The position numbers and the translations under genes are program-made. Source: Apodemus sylvaticus (Eukaryota > Chordata > Mammalia > Rodentia > Muridae). From it: a stretch of DNA of 64,000 nucleotides. The notes beneath the pieces were generated by a model. The model was not told where the DNA came from. It searched no databases and was given only the letters and a program-made list of their open reading frames with translations. The DNA lies in contig NC_067477.1 of assembly GCF_947179515.1 (NCBI RefSeq), forward strand, positions 70,064,801 through 70,128,800. The letters run 5' to 3'. Below, in pieces: positions 45,010 to 56,519 of this stretch. Every line of letters begins with the position of its first letter. Position 1 is the stretch's first letter.

Positions 45010-45165
45010 GTGTGTGTACAGGAACTTTCTGTCTTTATATTATGTGTATTTGTGTGCAACTGCATGAGTTTATATGCACCACAAATGTACAGGACCCCTT
45101 AGAGACAGAGAGAGCACTGGACCACCTAGGACTGGAGTTAGAGGTTGTTGTAAGCCACCATCTGC
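45010..45165 (-). mobile_element. decayed B3-like SINE
   Basis: 'gtgtgcaactgcatgagttt', 'atatgcaccacaaatgtaca', 'ggactggagttagaggttgt' and 'tgtaagccaccatctgctga' follow reverse B3. Confidence 0.55.
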
Positions 45166-45460
45166 TGAGTGATTTCTCCTCTCCCTCAGTGTATCTGTCC
45201 ACTGAGCTCCAGAGCTCCAGCTCCCTCGTGGAAACGCTGAGGAGAGGATATCCTGCTGCCCCAACACTATTCCGTGCTTCTTTGTAAAAAAGAAGTCATA
45301 TAATATTAACCAAAACAAAGGCTAAGATGACTGAGCAGAAGCTAAAGGGTAAAAACTAGCTCTTCTTGAGACGATTATATTATAGTTTCCTTGTTTCTCA
45401 GTTTCTCGATCTATTTACTGTCAGTTTTATTTGAAATCCATATGTTTAAAAATCTAATTA
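45166..45460. other. unique spacer
   Basis: Nothing recognised. Confidence 0.4.
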
Positions 45461-45565
45461 CCAGGATTGAGTAGATAGCTAAGTTGTAGAGTTCAAGGTC
45501 CTAAGCTTGATCCCCAGAACAAGAAAAACAAGCAAACAAACAAAAACACAAACCAAAACAACACA
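45461..45565 (+). mobile_element. ID-like SINE with A-rich tail
   Basis: 'gattgagtagatagctaagt', 'tgtagagttcaaggtcctaa' and 'gcttgatccccagaac' resemble the tRNA-Ala-derived ID element, followed by a caaacaaacaaaa tail. Confidence 0.6.
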
Positions 45566-45569
45566 CACT

Positions 45570-45740
45570 GGGGCTGGAGAGATGGCTCAGCTGTTAAGAG
45601 CACTGACTGCTCTTCTGAAGGCTCTGAGTTCAAATCCCAACAACCACATGGTGGCTCACAACCATCTGTAATGAGACCTGTTATCTAAAGACAACTACAG
45701 TGTACTCACATATCATTAATAAATAAATATTTAAAAAACA
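45570..45740 (+). mobile_element. B2 SINE
   Basis: 'ggggctggagagatggctca', 'gagcactgactgctcttctg', 'caaccacatggtggctcaca' and 'ctacagtgtactcacatatc' are B2 blocks with an aataaata tail. A short internal deletion removes part of the 'gatctgatgccctcttctggtg' segment. Confidence 0.95.
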
Positions 45741-46715
45741 TTTATTACATGTTAGAGTAACTTCATATTTAAAAAATATCTGTTATCAATTATTTTTATT
45801 TATTGCTAAATTCCTGTCTCAATGTATGAGTCTGAACCTTTACTAGTTCTCAGAGCAAAAACTACTGTTTTATGAGTTTGGGTATTTGGGGGTTTTGTTT
45901 TTTGTTTTTTTAACCTTGGTTTCCTGACTTAGATGCTGTTTTGGACCAGCTGCCCTTCGGCAGAACGTGTTTACAGTAGTTTAGAGTTTCTCTTCCAAGC
46001 CAGTGCTGAAGAAATATGCATCTTCCTGGCTTGCTATGCCTATCAACTTCTCATTCTTACTTCCTTTACCATTATCTTTAATCAATAATGGGAATAAAGA
46101 GCTTTTATTAATCATAATTACCACACCTATGTTCATTTTTACATATAATTCTCTACCACATATACTCTCCCTGTTTTAGGTGTTATTAGTAGATAGGCTG
46201 CCTAAAATAGCGATTAAAATTATTCTTATAGAGACATTCTAACTCACAGAAACACGAACACCAGACTGAACACAGGGCAGTATTTGAACTATTAAAGGTG
46301 AAATGCAAGCAGGTTATTTCACAAGGTACATAGAGGAGACTTGGTGTCCGCCGATTGCTGTTGTGCTGATGTAATGGGGGTAAGTTAAGGGTGGTGAAGA
46401 GACAGGGCCCTGGAGGCTGCTGACTAGACCTGATGTGCCCAGCATAGACAGGTCTTAAGTAACTCTGCACGGGGTAGACACGCTGAGCAGGAAGGAATGC
46501 TAGGAACAGTGATGTTGAGTGAATTGGTGAGTGAAAGTAATGAGTTGTTTAAAATGCATTTACATTGAAAAGTCAACTAAGAATACATGAAAGGGTGACC
46601 GTGGCATGCTGGCACTTCATGTCATGTCACCAGAGCAAGGGAGCAAGTAATCAGGATGGTTGCAAGGAGCACTCAGACAATAAGACAGTGTTGAATCTGT
46701 GACAAATTCTCCAGG
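45741..46715. other. unique sequence, no feature recognised
   Basis: Nothing recognised apart from a T-rich patch near 45895. Confidence 0.4.
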
Positions 46716-46776
<61 letters not shown>

Positions 46777-46840
46777 TGTGTGTGTGTATGTGTGTGAGTG
46801 AGTGTGTGTGTGTGAGTGTGTGTGTGTGTGTGTATGTGTC
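46716..46840. repeat. compound (TG)n(AG)n(TG)n microsatellite
   Basis: TG run, AG run of about nine units, then impure TG/GAGTG. Confidence 0.95.
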
Positions 46841-47700
46841 CCTGTAGCTGTCCTTATTTTTTAGGGGTTTTTTTCCCCTTTAGCAGATGGTGGACATTTG
46901 ATGCAGTTGTTCCTTGCTGACTACTGATGAAATTATCTGAATTAAGCTGGTTATATGACTTGTACAATGGTAGCCATGGTAAATATTAACACTGTTATGG
47001 TGTGTAGTTCTTGGGGCTCAACCCTTGAAGAGAACTCCTTCCTAAGGCTTCCAAGTGACAGCAAATCCCTTTATAGACTCCTCAAGGTTCCTATTTATTC
47101 ATACAGTCAAAAAGGAAGAAATAAGTTATCATTTTTCCTCAAGGTAGCATCTCGCATGTTAATGCTCTGACAACCATGTGGATCTGTAGATTCACAAGAG
47201 AACAAAGCCCTCTCTGGTCGATGTGATGGGGGAGTACGTCCTTGTTTTCAGGCCCAGAGCCAATCACCAGAGCCTCATTACCACAAACAGCAACACTGGA
47301 CTGTGGGACACTAGCAAGGCAGCTCTGAGAATGGTTCGTTATATCGACTGCAATTCCCTTTTTAATTAAAAAAATATATATGAACTCTTCCTGCAGTGAT
47401 ACAACCTCCAATCATAGGCCTCTAGCCTCCTGGGGAGAGGCACTAAGATGATGGGGTGGGGGAGGCAGTTAGCATAAACACATTGTGTAATTAGTTAAAT
47501 GAGAGTTAAACGACCAAGCTGATCAAAGGAATCAGGTAATAAACACAGGGCAAGAGAATCACCAAACCCTGAGCCAATAGGCTGGTTAATTAGCTGGCTT
47601 TGTGGAGAAGATGTGATTCCTCCCCTGAAAGCAACAGTGATGACACATAAACTTAGCTTCCCGAACATCATCAGGTATAGCGTAATATGCCCCTCACCGC
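46841..47700. other. repeat-poor unique sequence
   Basis: No recognised repeat. It lies upstream of the TATA-box candidate. Confidence 0.4.
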
Positions 47701-47709
47701 CTATAAAAG
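47701..47709 (+). promoter_or_regulatory. TATA-box-like site
   Basis: The sequence ctataaaag is a strong TATA match. The downstream ATG of the open frame at 47818 lies about 115 bp away, a normal spacing for a short 5' UTR. Promoter function is inferred only from this arrangement. Confidence 0.3.
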
Positions 47710-47817
47710 CAATAGCACTGAGTTACTGTGCACACCGCTGGTTTCCAAGGGGTGGGGGAGCCTTTTGCTCTGAGTTGTTTTCATAACAGTGGTCCCTTAG
47801 CTTTAAAGCTCTAAGCC

Positions 47818-48232
47818 ATGTCTGAACTGTCTCAGGACTATTGTATAAGACAGCCTCAAACTCAAATGCCTACCGGGCTCAGGCAGCACCAAAAGGCATA
47901 CCAAAGGGACTATAAAGAACTCCCTGCATATTTTACAGAGTTCAGTATAAAAATGAAAACCCAGATGCCCTTAGGCAGATATTATCAAGTTCCAGGATCA
48001 CAGCAGCAGAATATTAGGCCACTTGTGGACTTACCTAACTGCACAGGTTATGACGTAAGCTGCAAGCCAGGTTCAGTTCGGGCACCAGTCATTTGAGAAC
48101 TCATTCTGAAAGTTTCACATGTACCCCTTCTTCCCCCCCAAGGTTCAAGCATATGCTCACAAGATGGCTGAAAGAATCTGGAGCATGCTTTGTGGCTGGG
48201 GAGCAGAGAAGAGTATGGCTGGTGGATTATGA
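47818..48232 (+). CDS. unrecognised candidate small gene, possibly two exons
   Basis: The single frame 47818-48096 has 92 codons and starts MSELSQDYCI. It is rich in Gln, Tyr and Pro and low in simple-sequence bias. At 48055 there is a good donor (GAC followed by gtaagc) on a codon boundary. At 48142 there is an acceptor ending a C/T tract (ttcttccccccccaag). Joining them would remove 88 bp and extend the frame in phase for 29 residues beginning VQAYAHKMAERIW before a TGA. An 88-bp intron is short but possible. I recognise no family, see no clear poly(A) signal, and cannot exclude chance or an unrecognised repeat. Confidence 0.25.
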
Positions 48233-48559
48233 AGTCTCTCTTACACCCTCACCAAGTCTTAAAACCAAATCAAGGATTCCAATTCTGACAGATAAATGCT
48301 TCTAGGGAAGAAACCTTATGCCTTTTTAATTCAGAATGCCTAACAGTCAGAGGCTGTTGTACAAAGACCTATACAAAGTGGTACTCCCACAGAAAGTCTT
48401 CTCACCCCTGAAGGGAGTATTTCTAGGTACCAGCAAAGATGAGGGAGCGCTCAATCCTAAGTGTTTGTTTGCTTTGCTTTGCTACCTTGACAAGCCAAGG
48501 TGGACGCATAAATGTTCCTACAGTTGTAATTTGGAATATTCCTAAAGGTTCTTGTTGGA
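48233..48559. other. unique sequence, no feature recognised
   Basis: Nothing recognised between the candidate frame and the LTR. Confidence 0.4.
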
Positions 48560-48840
48560 AGTACTTGGTGTCCAGCTGGGGTCACAGTCTGGGAAGTGAG
48601 AGATGGAGAAGTCTTTGATAATCATTCTCACCTCTGGTTCCAGTCCAGGTTTCTACTTTCTGATTCACCAAGATATGTGGAGCTGCCCCTCAATCTCCGG
48701 CCATGGTAAAGGTACTCGATCTCATGCCACAACATCCCAGATGACTCATGAGAGAGGGCACCTTCCAAATCCATGAGCCAAAACAGGCCTCTGCTTTCCT
48801 GAGGCATTTTGTTACAGTGGCGAGAAAGTAACTAATACAA
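48560..48840 (+). mobile_element. MaLR-type LTR, older MT-like
   Basis: 'tttctgattcaccaagatat', 'gtggagctgcccctcaatct', 'ccatgagccaaaacaggcct', 'gaggcattttgttacagtgg' and the terminal 'agaaagtaactaatacaa' follow the 3' part of a rodent MaLR LTR. The 5' limit is uncertain. Confidence 0.6.
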
Positions 48841-50354
48841 GCCTGGACCTAGAAATGTTCCTGGAAACACACAGCTTTAAGTAAATTAGTTAAGACACTT
48901 GTTTTGAAGGCTTCTCACTTGAGCTGAAATTTGTACAACATGCTAGTATAAATGTGTAAGGGCATGCCTTGTATACACGACCCTCTCCAGCCAACTGACT
49001 TCCCAGAATGCTATACCTAGAGGCCTCCCCAAGAAGGGAATTTGTCAAGGTGAGAAATATTGCAGTACATTTTTTATATTCTCCTTAATTGACCTGTATT
49101 ATACATTTCTTATTTTCACAAGTCAGGTTTTCAAATGAAGCAGAAATATACTTTCTGAATTATTGCAATTATGTTTCTCAAAGTAGCTTATACCAATAAG
49201 ACATTAATGGCAACATTGGCCTTTTGACACATGGCAAGATTCTCATCCATCCCAAGGGGGAAAAATGGTTATTATTCAATGTAGTGAGTTCAACCCTATA
49301 TATAAACTGTGCACAGACAGCTATACAGGTATAGTGCTTTCTATGTTATCACATGGGATCCAAATAAACAGAAGCAGTTTTTTAGCCTTCAAGTGAAAAG
49401 AATCACCCTAACAATTGTACCAGTTTATTTTCATCTCCCCTCTAGAATATACTATGTGTAGTTGCTCCATTGTTCCTAAGCAACCTCTCAATCCCATACC
49501 TCATGCAGAAACAAACTTAGGCCTTCTTGGAGTGGTCTAGGTCAATGACTAACTTCTTCCCAGAACCTAGAAAAGGCTAATGCACCCTGTGGAGTAATAT
49601 TTCTAAGTATTCGCCACTCCAGAATCAATATCATTGTGCTGTCAGTGTGTGCATTAGCCTATATTAAACAAAGAACAGCCCCAAGAGCCCTGCAATGACG
49701 CTGGGTTGGATAGCTGGGGATGGGCCAGACGAAGCAGTGATGGCTGTATTGGCTCTCCACAGGCACAAGGCTTCCGGGATGTTGCACAAGGTTGTGATTC
49801 TTATATTAGATCACACACCACTTGGTTTCAGCCACTGATACATCCAGCCAAATAAACCCTCTTTTGATTTTCTTGACTCAAGAGACAGATTCATATTAGA
49901 CCCTCTAGCTTGTGAGGGAGGTTTCCGCTTTTATAAGACAGTTGTTGCCACCAAATGCAAACATCTTAAGGTTAGCAGAAGACTACAGATATCGCGCTGA
50001 TAAGACAGGAACAACAAACTTGAATCACTAGTGACTCAGGTAAGACTCACTGTAGAGAGACTCTGTCACGCCCACGCTCATTCACGGGCCACTTCAAAGA
50101 CTCAGCTAAACCAACCTGTCAAGCAGGGGTCCTGGCGAAGGGCGGACCACCAATTCTGCATTACTTAAACAGCTATGGTCTGAGTAACTACTCACATCTG
50201 GCCAAGAGTCGTGCTCATCTTTACAGTAAAAATGATCAGACTGTAGTATGAGTGCGTCTACTGTGAAATCTGATCTTTTGATTAGAACCAGGAAGGGTGG
50301 GGTTTGTGCAACCAAGTGGGGATGACTCAAAGAAGGCGTCATAACACTGGGGTA
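48841..50354. other. unique sequence, no feature recognised
   Basis: About 1.5 kb with no recognised repeat or exon. Confidence 0.4.
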
Positions 50355-50580
50355 TCTGTGGAAAGCTCGCAGGCTTCACAGCCAGACTGCACTAGTTTGG
50401 GATCCCAGCCCAATATTTATAAAACATGTGACTTTGACTAATTGTCTAACCTAGGAACTGATTCTGTAAAATATGGATACCAGTGCCCAGTCTTATGAAG
50501 TGAGGTTGGTACTTTCTAGCTCATAATGCCTCGTAAGAGCTAAACAGGCTAATGCACAAAGCTTGACTCAGTAAAACTGA
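50355..50580 (+). mobile_element. MIR SINE
   Basis: 'cacagccagactgcactagt', 'catgtgactttgactaattg', 'tctaacctaggaactgattc' and 'tgtaaaatatggatacc' are MIR blocks in sense order. Confidence 0.75.
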
Positions 50581-50885
50581 TAAATAATGAGCTGAGTAAA
50601 TATTAGCTATATTGTTATTGTGATTATTATTTATATTAACCCCAGGATGGCCTAGTTATCTAGAAAGATTTAAATCCATTATAACTTTGTAATTCAGTAA
50701 CAAAACCATAACCGAAAGTATAGGTTAACTGTTTGTGAGACTTACACAGTCTAAACTTCGCCACACAGTCAATATAATTTTGATATTATTCCAGTCATTA
50801 TGTACAACAAAATACTTGAAATTCTAGAAAATTTCACTGAGGCACCAATAAATCCAGCCACAGAACAGTCTCTCTCCCTCCCCCA
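50581..50885. other. unique AT-rich spacer
   Basis: Nothing recognised. Confidence 0.4.
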
Positions 50886-50913
50886 TACACACACACACAC
50901 ACACACACACACC
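50886..50913. repeat. (CA)n microsatellite
   Basis: About thirteen CA units. Confidence 0.95.
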
Positions 50914-51967
50914 CCTCGGGGATATATTAAAACTACCGCAACTGAAATAGCCTTAGCTAGTAATTAAGGCACAGCTAATCAGAGCGCAGAGTGCAGCACA
51001 GGCTGTGGCCCTCTAAGAAACAGAACACCGGGTGACAGCTTCTGCTATCAGGGCTTTGTTCTCCTGGAGCAAAAAGCACAAAAGCATAAAGTTGAGGAAC
51101 TGTAGCTGCGTGTTGTGGGGGTTGGGAGGATGACAGGTTTGCCTGCGCTGGGCGCATGTTCCGCTAGCTACTGCGTGGCAGCCTACACCCTCCAGAGCCC
51201 TTCCCCACCCTCAAAGCATGATTTCACTTTTCTAACACTGTCCTTAAGGAATCTGGCCTCTGTGACTTCCAGTAACCATAGGTATCACCTATGATGAAGC
51301 AGCGGAGAACACTGTTAGACAAAAGGAAGGAGAATTAAGCCGAGAGAAACCCCACTAAACCGCCGCCTTCAGTAATCCTTTTCACTCCTAGTAATTTATG
51401 TCACCGAATAAGTCTTTCCGCATAGCATAACTCCTCGGGGAGCAGTACTTCAGGGGGTCCTAACCACTTTCCCTTCCCCCATTACGGTCTTGCTCCTCCC
51501 TTTCACCTGAGAGCTTCTGACTTGACTGCGTTCACACCCAATGGTCCCAGCAGAGCTCTCTGCTCACACTCTGCGTCATAAAAAAAAAAAAAACCAGGCA
51601 CTGAACATCCATACTCCTAATTGCTTGTGAGAAGGCCAGGCCGAGTTGACCTCTTCCATCCCATACAGCTGCACGCCAGCGATATAAGCTTAAAAGACTG
51701 GGAGGAGCATGTGTGTGGTGTGGGGTAAACAAACTAATTAAACCCCGAGCTCTACCGCTCAGCCTAGCGCCTAATGGGACTGCTATGCTCAACTCCACAG
51801 GAGAGAAAAATCAGTCCAAGCTGGCTAGAGGTGTTGCTTTTCCTGCTTCCTGTCAAATATCTGTTTTAGGCTCCATCGAAACTGTTCAGGCTCCAACAAT
51901 CTTAACTAGTGAAAAGGAACTCAGGTCGGGGGGAGGGTGGACTGTGCTGTTCTTTCCAGTAAGACTG

Positions 51968-51975
51968 TATAAATA
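51968..51975 (+). promoter_or_regulatory. TATA-like site before a CpG cluster
   Basis: tataaata is followed 20-100 bp later by about eight CpGs (ctcggctgcgctgaaacgca, ttcgccgg, accggactgacgtg, ttcgtt). This resembles a small TATA promoter reading to the right, but there is no further support. Confidence 0.25.
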
Positions 51976-53133
51976 AAAACTATCAGCTCGGCTGCGCTGA
52001 AACGCAGGACCACTCCCTGACTGTTCGCCGGCAGACTGATCAACCGGACTGACGTGCTTTCTCCTTTCGTTCCCCCAGTAGCAATCAGTTGCACCAAAGA
52101 AATTCATTTCATTTCCCAAAACAAAAGGCAACAATAAGCGCTGTTCCTTACTGACTTGTTGGACTATGGTTTTTATTTTGTTTCGTTTTGTTTTGTTTTT
52201 AGCAAATAAAATAGTAATGATTCTTTATAAGAAGCCCTGAATTAAATGTAAACAATGTATGTTTATCTGGAGCCTTGGAACTGAGTTGAGGTTATGGGCC
52301 CAGAGATTTGCATTCCTAACAAACATCGAGGCCCCTGACATTTAACCATCACCCCAGGTTAAGGCTAAAGTTAAGCGAGAGAGAGCGGGGCGGCAGCGCC
52401 ACTGGCCTTTCCAGAGTCTCTCCCCTGGTTATCCTTGACTATAACTGCCGCAGAGAGGAGACTTGCTTCTCTCTCAGTTACAAACCAGCCTGGAAACAAC
52501 TCCAGCTTCAGCCTCCTAACTGCAGAGGACATGAACTGGAGAAATGCCACACAAATCAAAAGGCATAAATAATTTCATCTGGTTTCCGTCTTAATGTTTT
52601 TAAGAATTTCTTGAACATGCAAGAGAATACCTTTCACATAGGGTTGTGTCAAATGCTTATTCAGCACTCATTCCTTGCCGTGAAGGATCTGAAACCCAAT
52701 GGAGGTAAATACTGAATTCTGTTCTGCACGTCACTAAATATTTCATAAATCACAGAAGCAAATGGGACCAATTAGCCCTGCCTCATAAAAAAGAAACATA
52801 TCTTTACAATGTTAAAATACAATGAACTACACATTTCAGGGCTTATTTGGGCTTTCAAAATAGAAAATTATCTTGAGCTTTTATTTTTTAATTCATGAGA
52901 ACACTAAAAATGTCAGGCAGAGACAGAGCAAGAAATCTTTGCATTCTGATTTTTATGCGACTCGCACAGGCCTTTGTCTTAACACAGCAGCCTGAAAACA
53001 GAATTAGGCAAAACAACCCTTCTTTCTCCGGTCCATTTTAAGCAGACAGCATCCCCCATCCCTGCCTTAGCAGACGCCACTGACTAGCCAACAAAACAGC
53101 GATGCAATTAAGGCCCAAACGTTTAACACTCAC

Positions 53134-53200
53134 CATCTCCTGCTCCCAACGTCTCCTTTTGATGTTTACAGCACATCTGTAGGATGCAATACTAGGAGAT
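53134..53200 (-). other. candidate minus-strand first exon
   Basis: The minus-strand sequence ggagcaggagatg is followed by gtgagt at 53133-53128, a near-ideal splice donor. Upstream on that strand lie the CRE-like site and the RFX X-box. An ATG at 53176-53174 opens a frame of 14 codons (MCCKHQKETLGAGD) up to the donor. The 5' limit is a guess. No gene is recognised. Confidence 0.25.
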
Positions 53201-53228
53201 GCCTTGTTTGACCTGCTGCATGATGCTG

Positions 53229-53236
53229 TGACATCA
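53229..53236. promoter_or_regulatory. CRE-like site
   Basis: TGACATCA on the plus strand (TGATGTCA on the minus) differs by one base from the palindromic CRE bound by CREB/ATF proteins. It is 37 bp from the X-box. Confidence 0.4.
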
Positions 53237-53272
53237 GTTCAGATGATGCAGCTCATTATGGGAAAGGCTGCT

Positions 53273-53286
53273 GTTGCTATGGCAAC
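53273..53286. promoter_or_regulatory. RFX X-box-like site
   Basis: GTTGCTATGGCAAC has two perfect 5-bp inverted arms (GTTGC and GCAAC) separated by four bases, matching the RFX X-box format. RFX factors bind near promoters of ciliary, neuronal and other genes. Occupancy is not implied by sequence alone. Confidence 0.5.
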
Positions 53287-53420
53287 TGGGATGTGCTAGG
53301 AATCCTTGCTGCATTTCCAGTGGAGCCTGAGACAATACAGAAGCTCTGTAAGAAGCAGACAATATGCAAAATGCAGTCCAGAGAAACAGGGCTCCTCATT
53401 GGACTAAAATCTGTAAGTTT

Positions 53421-55094
53421 AAAGGGGGATTTCTTAGAATAATTTTAGAAAACAAAATAAAAATTACTTCTTCATTTGCTGCTCTACATTTAGAGAATAA
53501 AGGTGCGAGGGGAATGTCGATTCAGTACTGTGCAAATACAAACTCATATTCATGGTTCCTATCAGGCAATTCGATCGCTCTTCTCTCCGGCTAGTAATAG
53601 ACCTCTTTAAAAGTTATTAAAAAGAGGTTTAGTTCATCTGTCAAAGAGAAAAAGAACAAAGCATGGATTTAAAACAATTTAAAATGTAATAAACAGCTGA
53701 CCAAGGGAGTCTAATTCTAAAGTACACAGACTAATAATTGTCAGAACATGGGCAAAGCCTCAGCCAGCTAAGTTTGCCCTGAGGGTGTTCTCGGGTAGAG
53801 CCCACCCCACAGAGCCTGCTGCTGGAGAACTCAGCTGCCACCCAGCCTTCCGAAGCAGTGGAAAGAGGTTGGATCCTAGAGACACTTCCCCTATCTTACA
53901 GAGAATTCTTCCTACACATGTCCAAAAGGCAAATATTTTCTGGGGCTTAAATCTGGAACATGTGGAAGACCTGTAGAAATTTCTTGTGATAGCCACTCCC
54001 AACCCTGGGGTTTGTTTTGTTCTTTTGAGGCAGTAAGACTGCCTACCAGGAAGGCTATTACTCTCTCCCCTCCCCCACTGGGACTGGACCTCTGTGGACA
54101 GGCACATTAAAACAAGACTCCAAGAGGATTTCTCTAGTTAGTCAAAGGAAGGGAAATCTAAAGTAATCATGTCTTCCAGTCTGAAGCATAAACAAGCATC
54201 ACGTTGTGACCCTGAGGGGAACTAAGCATGAACCAGCAACCCATCTCACTCATCTAAAGCTTGCAGGCCACTGACAGACGAAGGCACAACCAAACTGACC
54301 TACATCCGTTCTGTCTCTACCACTCTAAGGAAGTACAAAGTTCTGAAACCTAATACAGAATGAGACAATTATATTGTCCCATCTTCTCTTAATTGTCCCA
54401 TGGCTCTCTTAATCAGCAGCATGGGGGAGGAGTGGAGCTGAAGGAACTCAAGCAGCCTCCTGTAAATAAAAATTAGTAAAATGCAGGAGAGGTGCCAATA
54501 TCCAGCCTTCCACAGAGCTGCCCTGCCTTAGATCGCTCCTGCTTTTCCTAATAAGGAACAAGGAAGGGAAGAACAAGAGGAGAACCTGTCTATATACTCA
54601 GCAGCACGAGAGAACTTGACTCCCTCATCTTAGACCACACAGTACTTGCACACTGAAAGGTTAGCATGGAACCACTGCAGAGCCAAGGGCACAGATCTGG
54701 GCCTCAGGAAATCCACCTGAGATGGTGCTCCCTCCTAGAGGCCCTTCTGTGTACAGGGTCAGTAACTTCTTTGGGGCTCAGTGGTTTCATCTAAGGGAGG
54801 ATAGACTTAGATAATAATCATGGTTTGCTAATAATATTCTTAAATGTTTCCTTTATGGTACAGAGCAAAGCTGGACTTTCTTCACTGGAGTGGGGACAAA
54901 GAGGTGCAGAATCAAGACTGCTGGACCCTTCTTGGCATAATTACTAACCCTGCCTGCTATAGAGTTCTACTGACCCCCCTGAAAAACTCTTGGGCCTCAA
55001 GAAATAAATAGGGTGAAAGCCATAGAGCTAGAACAAGATTAGCTTTCATAAAGCCCAAGGCTCCATAAGGAGAAGAAGGCAGGCCAAACAGATA
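53421..55094. other. unique sequence, no feature recognised
   Basis: No repeat recognised. The 115-codon minus-strand frame at 53760-54107 has no family resemblance. Confidence 0.4.
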
Positions 55095-55258
55095 GACCAA
55101 TAAAAGAGAATGTCATTTTATCCAGTCATAAGGAGAATGAAATTATGTCATTTACAGGGAAAATGGGCAGAACTACAGATCATGACATTAAGCAAAATAA
55201 GCCAACCTAAGACAGACAAATCCTCATATTCTTTCAATCACACCTAAATACAGTTTTT
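55095..55258 (+). mobile_element. old L1 fragment (ORF2 3' region)
   Basis: 'agtcataaggagaatgaaat', 'tatgtcatttacagggaaaa', 'tgggcagaactacagatcat' and 'taagcaaaataagccaac' match the end of an older mammalian L1 ORF2. The frame is broken. Confidence 0.75.
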
Positions 55259-55379
55259 CATAGTGAGAAAATGTCCATAGTCCTCCTTTCCAGGTTCTAG
55301 GCATGGTGAGAAAGATCAGATAGCACAATAAATCTGACATCAAGTCAGAATTTTGGCATCCAGGACTAGCTAAACTACA
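55259..55379. other. unique spacer
   Basis: Nothing recognised. Confidence 0.4.
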
Positions 55380-55574
55380 TCTGGATCCACAGGCAACAGG
55401 AAGAGAGAGACACTGGGACTGACTTAGGCTTTGGAAAGCACAAAGCCTACCCCCAATGACACATTCCTCCAACAAGGCCACACCTACTAATCCTTCTCAA
55501 GTAGTGCCACTCCCTGATGACCAAGCATTCAAATATATGAGCTTATGGAGGCCATTCTCATTCAAACCACCACA
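55380..55574 (-). mobile_element. MT-type MaLR LTR, 5' part
   Basis: Read on the minus strand it begins 'tgtggtggtttgaatgagaa', continues 'tggcctccataagctcatat', then 'tggccttgttggaggaatgt' and a 'ctttccaaagcctaagtcag' block. This is the 5' half of an MT LTR; its 3' half is not found nearby. Confidence 0.8.
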
Positions 55575-55954
55575 AAGGACATTTTGGGAAGCAGAAATGC
55601 CAGCGTTTGTGAATGCCACCGTTAACATACTTGTGCCATTAGGAAGTTCCTTAGCACTCAATTCTAAGCTCTAGGATCAAATGGTTGGGCAACAGCCAAC
55701 AAGGTCTGCCCAGGGACTGAAGGCCAAGCAGACAACATCCACTGCAGAGGAGATCAAGGGAGGCTAAAGGGCAGGGGTCTTTTCAGAGGCCACACTACAG
55801 CTTTGGGCAACAAGGTACAGATAAGCCACTTCTTGAGAACAGAACTAGGGTCCGAGGAGGGAAGTAAAGCAAGACCCTCATACTGAAAAATCAGAAGGCT
55901 TTCCAGGCTGCGGAGAGAAGAAAGGCCTGAAAAATAACTTGTGAGAAATCATTT
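55575..55954. other. unique sequence, no feature recognised
   Basis: Nothing recognised. Confidence 0.4.
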
Positions 55955-56174
55955 TTTGAAGTGTATTGATGGCTTTTATTTTTCATGTGCACAGGTGCTT
56001 TGCCTACATGTATGTGTATGCACCATGTACCTGGTGCCCACAGATGCCAGAAGAGGGCATTAGATTCCCTGAAACTGTAATAACATACAGTTGTAAGCTG
56101 GGTGTTAAGAATGGAACCTGTGTCCTCTGGAAGAGCAGCCAGTGCTTTTAACTGCTCAGACAGCTCTCCAGCAC
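55955..56174 (-). mobile_element. B3 SINE
   Basis: 'tgtgcacaggtgctttgcct', 'acatgtatgtgtatgcacca', 'agatgccagaagagggcatt', 'gtgtcctctggaagagcagc' and 'cagacagctctccagc' are reverse B3 over its full length. Confidence 0.88.
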
Positions 56175-56519
56175 AAGACACCATTTTAAGTGGAATTAAA
56201 ACAGTTAACTAAGTGTCTCTAATTCTGAAATGTATTGGAAAAGGGTTGAAAAGAGAAAGACAGATGGAGGCTACATGACACAGAGGGTATTGTCTTTGTG
56301 CTCTTTCAGAGATGACTCTTCACCCTCAAGAAATACTAGACCTTAGGTTGGTAAAGTGTCTGTGGGTAAAGCTATTGCTGAACAAACATGAGGAATGATT
56401 TTGGGTACCTGGCATTCACCTAAAAGCCAGTGTAGGAGCCTGTGCCTGTATCCCAAGAGCTGGAATAAGGAAGATAAAAGGGTTCCAAGGTCTTCCTATC
56501 TAAAACACATAGCCAAAAG
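56175..56519. other. unique sequence, no feature recognised
   Basis: Nothing recognised before the L1 fragment. A decayed SINE cannot be excluded around 56400-56510. Confidence 0.35.

Larger units (their letters stand above)
50920..53420. promoter_or_regulatory. repeat-free stretch with raised CpG: putative regulatory region
   Basis: No interspersed repeat is recognised over 2.5 kb, the longest clean stretch with CpG retention in the window. It contains homeodomain-type AT cores (agtaattaagg, ctaatcag), a CpG cluster at 51990-52075 and the sites listed separately. Such stretches are often conserved non-coding DNA, but conservation cannot be seen from one sequence. Confidence 0.35.
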
